From Pseudogymnoascus destructans (lineage: Eukaryota; Ascomycota; Leotiomycetes; Thelebolales; Thelebolaceae), in assembly GCF_001641265.1 (NCBI RefSeq), contig NW_020167528.1, positions 744,001-808,000 of the forward strand: a stretch of DNA of 64,000 bases, in the 5' to 3' direction. The notes beneath the pieces are model-generated. The model did no database searches and had not been told where the DNA came from. It was given only the letters and a program-made list of their open reading frames with translations. This document shows positions 52,442-61,814 of the stretch, piece after piece (position 1 is the stretch's first letter; every line of letters begins with the position of its first letter). The position numbers and the translations under genes were made by a program.

Positions 52442-54606
52442 ATGTCTTCAATCGCTATGCGCCGCTTCACTGCTGGCCCTTCGGTACGCCAGTTTCCTGT
52501 TGCATGAGCCGAGGACGCCCGGAAGCACCGCTAACCCGTAATATTTAGGTCGCGAGGGCATTGAGAACCCAGGCAAGAGCATTTTCCTCTACCAGACCCG
52601 CTGGTATATAACTGAGTCCATTGAAGGCATTGCAAGTCAGCTAACCCATTGCCTTACAGCGCGCATCATCACACACGCGCCTCTTCGTGCCAAAGAATCT
52701 TCTCCTTTCCTCGGCAACCAATATCCGGTCATCGTATGTTTACGCACCTCGAAGCTCTGTCGCGCCGATACTAAGAATTTATAGGACCATGAGTACGATG
52801 CGATTGTTGTCGGAGCCGGTGGAGCTGGTCTTCGTGCCGCCTTCGGTCTTGCCGAAGCTGGTTTCAACACTGCCTGTATCTCGAAACTTTTCCCGACACG
52901 ATCCCACACGGTGGCTGCACAGGGTGGAATCAATGCTGCGTTAGGCAACATGCACGAGGACGACTGGAGATGGCACATGTACGACACAGTTAAGGGTTCG
53001 GATTGGCTGGGAGACCAGGATGCCATCCATTACATGACGAGAGAGGCGCCGGCGTCCGTCATTGAGTTGGAGAACTACGGTTGCCCATTCTCTAGAACCG
53101 AGGACGGAAAGATCTACCAGCGTGCGTTCGGTGGTCAATCGCAAGACTTCGGAAAGGGTGGCCAGGCATACAGATGCTGCGCTGCCGCTGACAGGACCGG
53201 ACACGCTCTTCTTCACACTCTTTACGGACAATCTCTCCGCCACAACACAAACTATTTCATTGAGTACTTCGCCCTTGACCTGATCATGGAGGACGGTGAG
53301 TGCAAGGGTGTCCTTGCCTACAACCAGGAGGATGGAACTCTTCACAGATTCCGCGCACACAACACGGTCTTGGCAACTGGAGGTTACGGACGTGCCTACT
53401 TCTCTTGCACCTCTGCACACACTTGCACTGGTGACGGAATGGCTATGGTTGCTCGCGCTGGTCTCCCTAACCAGGATCTGGAGTTCGTCCAATTCCACCC
53501 AACTGGTATCTACGGTGCCGGCTGCTTGATCACTGAGGGTGCTCGTGGTGAGGGTGGTTACCTCCTTAACTCCGAGGGTGAGAGGTTTATGGAGAGATAC
53601 GCACCAACTGCAAAGGATCTTGCATCCCGTGACGTTGTTTCCCGTTCCATGACCATGGAGATCCGCGAGGGTCGTGGTGTTGGCCCAGACAAGGACCACA
53701 TCTACCTCCAGCTTAGTCATCTTCCTGCTGATATTCTCCACGAGCGTCTCCCAGGTATCTCTGAGACCGCATCCATCTTTTCTGGTGTTGATGTTACCAA
53801 GCAACCTATTCCAGTTCTCCCAACCGTCCACTACAACATGGGTGGTATCCCAACCAAGTACACCGGTGAGGTTCTTACCGTCGATGAGGCTGGCAAGGAC
53901 AAGGTCGTTCCTGGTCTTTTCGCCTGTGGTGAAGCTGCCTGTGTGTCCGTTCACGGCGCCAACCGTCTCGGAGCCAACTCCCTTCTGGATCTTATCGTCT
54001 TCGGCCGTGCTGTTTCGCACACCGTCCGTGACAACTTCGAGCCTGGCATGCCCCACAAGGAGATCAGCGCCGATGCTGGTGCCGACTCTATTGCTTTCTT
54101 GGACAAGATCCGCACTTCTGACGGACCAAGGAGCACCAACGATATCAGAACTTCTATGCAGAAGGTTATGCAGACTGATGTCTCCGTTTTCCGTACTCAG
54201 GAGTCTTTGGACGAGGGTGTTCAGAGAATCAACGAGGTTGACCAGACATTCCCAGAGGTCGGTATTAAGGATCGCAGCATGATCTGGAACTCCGACTTGG
54301 TCGAGACCTTGGAGCTTAGGAACTTGTTGACCTGCGCGTAAGTTTAACCCTTGTATCATCTACCGGACGATAACTGACATTATAAACAGCGTGCAAACCG
54401 CCGAGGCAGCAGCGAACAGGAAGGAGTCCCGTGGTGCCCACGCCCGCGAAGATTACCCAGAGAGAGATGACAAGAACTGGCAAAAGCACACACTCACATG
54501 GCAGAAGCCACAAGGAAAGGTTGACCTTTCTTACCGCGCCGTCGTGAACCACACTTTGGATGAGGAGGAGTGCAAGGCTGTTCCTCCATTCAAGCGTGTC
54601 TACTAA
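52442..54606 (+). CDS. SDH1: Succinate dehydrogenase flavoprotein subunit
   Basis: Exons 52442-52483, 52549-52603, 52660-52733, 52785-54337 and 54390-54606 give 646 aa (yeast Sdh1 640). The N-terminal 60 residues are a mitochondrial presequence ([20 protein letters not shown]...). The FAD fold starts at [20 protein letters not shown], and the flavin-linking His lies in [14 protein letters not shown]. The active-site segments [20 protein letters not shown] and [20 protein letters not shown] are intact. The C-terminus ends with [18 protein letters not shown] and conserved VNHTLD...PFKRVY. It oxidises succinate to fumarate in the TCA cycle and passes electrons to Sdh2 in complex II. Four small introns crowd the presequence and the C-terminus. 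Confidence 0.96.
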
Positions 54607-55325
54607 ACCTTTGTTCGATGTTCTGGGGTTGGCATGGAGGCCAAATGAGTTTCAACTCGCAGTATGTAGCATAGGTGCTGGTTGGGGTGTGTTGCGTTGC
54701 ATTGTTATTTGATTGAGCTGTGAGAAGAATGATGGATAGAGCAGTACTAGCCATAATTCTGTAAACTAAACAAAGATTTATTCCCGATTAAAGGCTGATG
54801 CAACCATTGTGATAATGCACGTATGTAGTAAATCAGAGGCTTGCCCACAGATGGATGAGGCTGTAGGGCGCCCACGGGTACTCGTGTCGCCCAAAAGTCA
54901 GAAGAGGGACTGTATAATGGCTCCATTTATAGCAGCTATAAGAAGAAGAGGGCTCTATATAACATTTAGACAATGGGAAAATATTATGGCAATTGAAGCG
55001 GAGTTTGAGTTCCGAAGGTGAACACTGAGCGCTTACAGCGGTAAGGCGAAATATAGGGTTTCCCCGACGCCCGGCTGGCCCCGTCATCTCAAAAGTTATG
55101 ACGCTTTCACCACCAGCCCCACGCCTTCGTTCTGCATCGACATTGTGGATGGGAATTATTAGTTACGGCGCGGAATAGACTCTGACTTATTGCTTTGTTT
55201 CTTGTCAGATGCAGCATTTATAGCTGGCGAAAAGCGGGAAACTTGAAGGGCCAATCTCTTATACGATACTGATGACGACGTAAACAACGACGGGTAGCGC
55301 ATTCCATTATGCGACTGAAAGAATA
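54607..55325. other. Intergenic region
   Basis: 719 bp between SDH1 and the GRF gene. The 70-residue frame at 54809 has no recognisable content. Confidence 0.5.
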
Positions 55326-56425
55326 ATGGATTCCCCTAGCACGGAGCAGGTTACTCCCACCAAACCTGGCGGAGGGAGACAGCTTAGCGGTAGTCCGATC
55401 AAGATGCAATCCAAAAAGGGCCTCTTCGTGGATGGTGGATGGCGCTGTATGGCGCTCCACCAACCTACAGAGTACGCACCGAGGCTAACAGGTTCGCAGG
55501 CAATTGCTCTCCACGACTACCAGCTTCCCATTTTCAAGTCAAGAAGGAATCACTGAACAAGGGCCGATGGTTCTATACATGTCAAGAGTCGAAGGAGCAG
55601 TCTTGCGGGTTCTTTCTTTGGGACGATGATGCGAAAAGTAGGGAAATGAGGACTGTGCTTCATAATTCGAGGTCAGAAGGGGGACCGCCCACAACTCCGA
55701 AGAAACCCACTAGTCGACCGCAAGATACGGGAAAAGATAGCAAAATTATTGATCGGGACAAAGATGACGAAGATGAATATGGGGAGTGGCCATTGGGCGC
55801 TGAAGACGAGATTGAGGCTGTGGAGGCGGCAGAGAGGGCGTCATCCATGAGGCCATCTGAGACACCTCGGAAAGCACTGAAGACGAGCGATTTTTCAACT
55901 CCAGGGAGCAAGAGGATACGAAGTAGAGAAGGTCCATGGCCCACACCAGCCACTAATGCCACAACACGGGATGAGGATGTATTCAAAACCCCCATATCCG
56001 CCGCTCGTTTAGAACCCTTGAGGCTAGACAGCGCCTCCAGACGCGGCCTCATAAGCCCTTCTGCATCACCAACCCCCAATCGGCGCCTTGATTTCAGTTC
56101 TGTGGTTGAGACTGGCGGCAGCGGATCGGCAGGTTATGACATTACAGCAGAGGTCCTGCGGCTTCTCGAAGGACAGCCAATCGAAGACGAGGCGATCGCT
56201 AATTTACGGCATCTACTTAATCGTTATGCCCTGAAGAATTCAGGCATCGAGAAGGGCCGAGATATCACTCGGCTGGCGCTGAAGGCTAGGGACGCTAAAA
56301 TCGAAGATCTGCAGCAGCAGGTTGCGACCCTGGAGTCTAAGCGCGAGATGGACAAGGCCATTATTAGGCACTTCAAGGATGACATACAAAAAATGCCTCA
56401 AACACGGTCCCTTCAGCTAGGATGA
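55326..56425 (+). CDS. GRF-type zinc-finger protein
   Basis: Exons 55326-55446 and 55500-56425 (intron 53 bp) give 348 aa. Splicing creates the GRF zinc finger at about 35-82: FVDGGWRCNCSPRLPASHF, then KKESLNKGRWFYTC and CGFFLWDDD, with C-x-C, His/Cys ligands and the G-R-W/F core. The middle is Pro/Thr/Glu-rich with SP and TP sites. The C-terminal 100 residues are helical and end in a coiled coil (KIEDLQQQVATLESKREMDK). GRF fingers bind single-stranded nucleic acid in proteins such as topoisomerase III alpha, APE2 and NEIL3. Here no enzyme domain is attached, so an adaptor role in DNA repair or RNA handling is inferred. Confidence 0.85.
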
Positions 56426-56714
56426 TATTACAATAAACAATAATAATGATATCGACCAGAGGCCCTGATGACAGGGCCCTCCGATCCGCAGACTGTTGTT
56501 ACCTTCGTAGCAATGTGTACCCCGCAAAAATGCAGAAGCCCATGCATCCATGATTAATACAAACAAAAAGTTTAACGCCACATTAACTAGTTCCTAGCAT
56601 GCATGGTCCAGCCATTGCATGCTCCAGTTGGCAGTCGACAAATCATGCACCCCAAACCAATCCCTGGGTATCACCTGCTTTATCTAAAAAAACACCTGCC
56701 CGGGAATAAGAACG
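56426..56714. other. Convergent 3' region
   Basis: 289 bp between the GRF gene and the aminomutase gene, with an AAACAATAATAATG AT-rich stretch at about 56437. Confidence 0.5.
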
Positions 56715-58403
56715 CTATCCTTTGTCAGGCCCTTCGGCCTTTGGTAGGCTCCACTCTGGATCATAATATGCATATACTGTCTCTCCGCCCTTAACCGCTG
56801 GTGCAACAAACCGTGAGACACCCGTCTTCGAATCATAACTCTGATATGACGCTGCGAGTCTTTTTCCCCCGCCGCCGGGAAGATCGACAACAAACTGCGG
56901 TGTCATGAAGCCGGCAATGGAGCCACGAATCTGACTCTCGAGCTCGAGAATGGTGCGGAGCGGGGTGCGTAGGTCTTCCACTCCAGCCACCATATCGCCC
57001 TGGTACACATAGTACGGCGTAATAGCCATATCCGCCAGGCTGCGAATCAACGCTTTCATTGTCCCCAGATCGTCGTTCACTCCACGCAAAAGCACGCTTT
57101 GGTTGCGCACCACAACGCCGGCAGCGAAGAGCTTCTTAGATGCGGCCCGGCTCACCCATGTGATCTCCGATGGGTGGTTGAAGTGTGTGTGCACGGCAAC
57201 CATTTTGCCCATCTTGCGGCCGACGTTGGACACGGCGATGAGAGCAGATGTCCAGGAATCTGTTGGGTCCAAGATGCGCGAGGGGCAGACGGCAAGGCCT
57301 TTGGTTGCGAAGCGGAAGCGGCGGATGTGAGGGATGTCGAGGAGACGTGTGCCAATATCATACAGCTGGTCGGGGGTTAGGTAGTAGGCGTCGCCGCCAG
57401 AGATGACAATATCGGAGAGGGCAGGGGTGGAGGCGATGTAATCGAACATCTCGTCCCAGCGCCTGCGAGTAGGCTTTAGAGAGTACTTGGTTACTGTTTC
57501 CGTGTCGGCGCCGATGGCGTAAGACCGAGTGCCTTGGATGCGGTTTAGTCGTCGTGCTTATAGTGCCGATTTGGGTTATAACTTACAGAAACGGCAATAG
57601 ACATTGCACACTGAAGTAGCTGCTTTGCAGTCAGAAATCGGCCTCAAATTTCGAATTTGCAAATAGCGTGACTTACCAAGAAACAGAGCCTTATCAGGAT
57701 AACGGTGAACTAAGCCTTTAACGGGGGAGTCGTGCGCTTCACCGAGAGAATCGAGAGTCAATTTTGGGTGGTCTGGTAGTAAGGAGGCCCTCAACGGGAC
57801 GAACTGCCGGCGAATGGGATCCTCAAAAGGATTGCTCCAATCAGCCACACTGAGGGTGTGAGGTGTGATGCGAATGGCCATTGGGGCAATACGAATAGCC
57901 TCCTTGACCTCATTGAGGAAATCATCTCTGGTCTTGATTTGAGAAAGTGGTGAGTTAGTATCGCGAGGAGCTGGCAGTTTCTCTGGGAGAACGCCCTCCA
58001 GGAACTGAAGCAGCTTGCTCTCTCCTTGGACCGTATTCTTGATCTGCAATAGTTAGACAGGGAAAGGGGAGGATGTCGGCGCGGAGTGATTGACCTGCCA
58101 CTGATAGTTGAGAAATTTATCCTCTGGTACATCCTTCCAAATACTGACTTTCTGCCAGTAAGGGACTCCACCAGGGACAGCTACTTTCTGAGGCAGCTGG
58201 AAATTGCTTTCGTGATGCTCCTCAACTCTGACGCTGGCGGCGGCGGCTTGCTGTACGTGCCTGGGCGAGCTCGAAATGAGACGATAGGAGCCAGCTGTAG
58301 GCGTGCCCCGAGCATTGGTTGTGGTGACACCGGCAGCACGAACGAGGTAGTGCGATGATGATCCAGCCCGGCGGGCTCCTACACAACCAGCGAGATGCAG
58401 CAT
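56715..58403 (-). CDS. Lysine 2,3-aminomutase-like radical SAM enzyme, mitochondrial
   Basis: Exons 58403-58095, 58043-57677, 57619-57587 and 57532-56715 give 508 aa. Residues 1-60 are rich in Arg, Ala and Ser (MLHLAGCVGARRAGSSSHYL), a likely mitochondrial presequence. The core matches bacterial KamA: VPYWQKVSIWKDVPEDKFL, TPHTLSVADWSNPFEDPIRR, HRYPDKALFL, then the 4Fe-4S/SAM motif C-x3-C-x2-C (CNVYCRFC), ISGGDAYYL, and the PLP-lysine motif PGGGGK. It should interconvert L-lysine and L-beta-lysine using SAM and PLP. The third cysteine codon is split by an intron, and the motif itself sits on a 33-nt exon. The enzyme is sparsely distributed among fungi as far as I know, so bacterial ancestry is likely. 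Confidence 0.92.
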
Positions 58404-59087
58404 CGTGGACAAGGTCACAGATCATGGATTTGGTCGAGCTGTCAAACGCTGCGGAGGACCTGTCCACTTAAAGTACACCAGGGGCTTCACATTTGATTTA
58501 GGTGCGGTGTGCAGGTTGGTGCAAGTTGGTTGATCTTAGTGACCAGACTCCGAAGAGGAGGCACAGAGCAAATAGTAATTTGGTGGCTAACTAATGCATA
58601 AATCGCTCCTTCCAAGGTGGGTGGCACAAAGAGGAGTGAAGGCGTCTCAGGCATCATAGTGACCTGTCTTTCAAGTGAGAAAAGCCCAGTCGCCGAGTTA
58701 AACATAAACGAGGTCATTGTACAACCTCGAATACTCTAAATACCCTGATGTCCCATGTAATAGTTTCCGTTGCGCCATGGTTGATAAATAGGATCTATTC
58801 TCACATAAATTGGTCCAAGAACCCTAAGAATTGGATTATGCACCCATCTCTATCCACCCACATTTAGTCGAGTTCTAGTATACGGACGGCGGTATCCGAA
58901 TACTAAGCGAACGACATCGCGAACACCCCTGGATTTATAAGCGGTTACGTAAGCGAACCCTAGCAAACTACTCTAGCAACCCTAGATCATAAAACAGGCC
59001 AAATTGATAAAGTGATTCATAGTAGAGTAGAATAGCTATAGAATAGACTTAAGTATAACCAAGTAGGCAATATTAAGGCTTGTGAAA

Positions 59088-59160
59088 CTAAGTAGGCTCT
59101 GTTAAGTCTCGTGGAGTATATAGGCTATATACTTCACAAGACTTAACAGGGCCTACTTAG
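59088..59160. repeat. 35-bp inverted repeat hairpin
   Basis: Arms 59088-59122 and 59126-59160 are complementary at about 31 of 35 positions, with a 3-bp loop. Mismatches are transitions, consistent with RIP on a formerly perfect palindrome. Confidence 0.8.
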
Positions 59161-59689
59161 GAAGGACTCTATAGCTATTTTAATAAGCTTAGTACTTGGA
59201 CCCTTTGCTTTCTAGGAATGGAAACCAGATAGGAATAATTTACTATAAAAGTACTCTTAAAATCAGTTTTGGTTATAAGAATTAATCATGTCCTAGAGCT
59301 CCACTGCTGTTCAAAGTTTGATACTATATAAGAATTTAAATTTTGTAAGAAATAATAATAATATTACTATAGAAACTTTTATTGCCCTTAAGGTGATAAC
59401 TGAATTGGAATTAAAAAGGAAGAACGGATTAGAGTAGTAGGCTCTTAAATATTATTCCTTTGAAGGGTTTCTTCTTCTTTTCATTAGCTGTAACAAATCC
59501 TTCATCCTTAGATAGAGTTATAGCTTCTTAAGTAGGTAGGCTACAAGCTTCTTAAGTAGGCTGTAAGTAGGTAGGTGTTATAGCTCACCCTACCTATAGC
59601 GCTAAGTTGAGGAATATGTGAGTTAGGAAAGGCTATGGTTATGAGTCACGCATAAGTCATGAAGCAGTCATGAGACTAGGACCACATGA

Positions 59690-59880
59690 CTGATCCTATA
59701 TGGTCTATAGACTAGACAGGATTCATGAGATATAAGGAGGTCATAGGACGCAACTGATCCTACATGGTCTATAGACTAGACAGGATCCGTGAGTCATAAG
59801 GAGGTCACGGGACGCGACTGATCCTCCATGGTCTATAGACTAGACAGGATCTATATCTATAGACTAGACAGGATTAGTAA
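59690..59880. repeat. Tandem repeat with TGGTCTATAGACTAGACAGG core
   Basis: About three copies of a roughly 65-bp unit plus a shorter fourth. Each copy holds the palindrome-rich core TCTATAGA-CTAGACAGGAT. Confidence 0.8.
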
Positions 59881-59884
59881 GGCA

Positions 59885-60072
59885 TGATGCCACTATATAA
59901 GTAGATAGTATTTCCTTAGATAGGAGCTTCGTGCTCAACTTAATATAGTATTATTTACAATACTATAATGTGTTACTTAGAAAGCCTTTGTGTTTAATCC
60001 CCTACCTCCTCTGTTAAGTCAACCTTAACAAGAAACCTCTATGTCTTCTATCATTTAGAAGTTAGCGTTACA
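59885..60072 (+). repeat. LTR portion of the host gypsy element (RIP-mutated)
   Basis: Matches the reverse complement of the right part of the solo LTR at 60309-60500, ending in GTTACA. Compared with that copy almost every difference is C-to-T or G-to-A. Internal leader sequence and gag follow. The 5' end of the LTR is not clear. Confidence 0.65.
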
Positions 60073-60303
60073 CTTTAAGCACCACTTCTACGAGGTACCG
60101 GCTTATACACAAAGCAACATGTTAGCTATAGGATCTAAGGGAAAGATCAGGGCTGCCCTAGCTACACCAACTCCAGCTACGCTAACGCCTATGACATCTT
60201 AGGCAATCCTGCCTTAGGACATAAACATGGCTAACACTAAACCAGTCGTCATAGAACTCTGGGAAACCCTACGCATCAAGTTGCCTAACACTTACTTTAG
60301 CAA

Positions 60304-60711
60304 CCACATGTAACACTGACTTTTAAACGATAGAAGACACAGAGGTTTCTTGTGTAAGGTTGACTTGACAGAGGAGGCAGGGGATTAGACACAAAGGCTT
60401 TCCAAGTAACACGTTACAGTATTGTAAAGAATACTATATTGAGTTGAGCACGAAGCTCCTATCTAAGGAAATACTATCTACTTATATAGTGGCGTCGTGC
60501 CTCATGGGTAATCTGGATAGTTGGCGGATAGCTAGATATTCAGGATAGTTCGTGGATAGCTCAACTATCCAATATCCACTAGTTTCTGCAACTATCCATT
60601 AGCCCCATCACATGGCAGCCTACCCCGCTTGCCCCCTGTGACTCACACATCACATTACTAGGCCCTGGCCCTGTAACCATGATGTCATGTTACTGTAGCC
60701 GTAACACCACA
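60304..60711 (-). mobile_element. Solo LTR with 5-bp target duplication, nested in gag
   Basis: LTR 60309-60706 (398 bp), flanked on both sides by CCACA (60304-60308 and 60707-60711). Read on the minus strand it runs TGTTACGG...GTGTTACA. It interrupts the gag of the plus-strand gypsy element in reverse orientation. Small GGATAG repeats lie within it at about 60525-60600. Its minus-strand 3' half is homologous to the host element's LTR. Confidence 0.85.
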
Positions 60712-61661
60712 AGGAACTTGAAGTGTTTCTGCTCTAGAGCGAGCTATACTCATCTTTAATGACGACAAGTTCCCAACTAACAAGGATTACGCCTTATAGA
60801 CATCATCTTACCTTAGAGGGGAAGCCCTTCGATGGGTAGAACCTTCCTTAAGGACTATTTCTAACATGAGGACACCTATGATATGATGGTTACTACCAGA
60901 ACTATGTTTGGTACTTAGAAAGGATTCAAGAAGGAGATCTGCTACATGATTGGCGATATCGATGAGGTTAAAACCACAGAAGACCATCTGTACAAACTAA
61001 AGCAGACTAGTAGTGTCCTTACATACGCTACAGAATTCCAAAGATATAGCAACCAAACCAATTAGGATACCTACACACTCATTAGCTACTATTGTCATAG
61101 ACTAAAGAGCCATGTCAGTATAGAACTCACATGTATAGAACATCAACCAAAAGACATGGTCTTGCTTATCAAACATACAGTTTAGATCAACAACTAGCTG
61201 TATGAGTTCTAGAAGGAACGACAAACTTACGACAACCTAAAGAAGAGTTATAAGTATCGAGGTAACGAAGGTCGAAAGAGAGACAACCATTCTCAAGACA
61301 ACCGATGCTCAGACCCTATGGAACTCGATGCTACCTTTAAGCAAGGAAACCGCCTACACAACCCTAACAAGGAGTGACAGCTTAACGAACGGCTCTGCTT
61401 CAACTGTAACAAGCCTAGACATGGCATGAAATTGCAAGCAATCAAAGAAAGGGAATGGCAGACAAAAGTATAGCAAACAGCTCAATGCCACTTGGCAAGG
61501 ACAGAGCAGATAACTTAATGCCACATTTATCAGAATGCCTAATTAGGACATGAACGGTAAAGACACCAAAGAGGGAGGCAATGAAAGCAAAGAATCAGAA
61601 CTAGAATCGCTTACCCCCTTAGAACAAGAGAAAATCAAGGAGAGTAGAAAGAAAGGTTCTG

Positions 61662-61814
61662 ATACTCGAGGCTTTATACAAAAACTCGCTTTAGAAGCTT
61701 CTATAAGGTTCCAATACTCGAGGCTTTATACAAAAACTCGCTTTAGAAGCTTCTATGAAAGAAAGCTTCTGATACTCGAGGCTTTATACAAAAACTCGCT
61801 TTAGAAGCTTCTAT
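61662..61814 (+). repeat. 43-bp sequence in three exact copies
   Basis: Copies at 61662-61704, 61714-61756 and 61772-61814, starting ATACTCGAGGCTTTATACAA and separated by 9- and 15-bp spacers. They lie between the gag and protease relics and show no RIP differences, unlike the surroundings. Confidence 0.9.

Larger units (their letters stand above)
58404..59880. other. AT-rich decayed repeat DNA
   Basis: Beyond the aminomutase promoter the base composition drops sharply and stop codons fill all frames. It contains a hairpin (59088-59160) and a degenerate tandem repeat (59690-59880). No gene is seen. Confidence 0.6.

Noticed and set aside
52941..54359. 472-codon open frame antisense to SDH1
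   Set aside because: It mirrors the strongly biased codon use of SDH1, lacks conserved content, and SDH1 on the plus strand is unmistakable.
54809..55021. 70-codon frame between SDH1 and the GRF gene
   Set aside because: Short, no conserved content, no splice partners.
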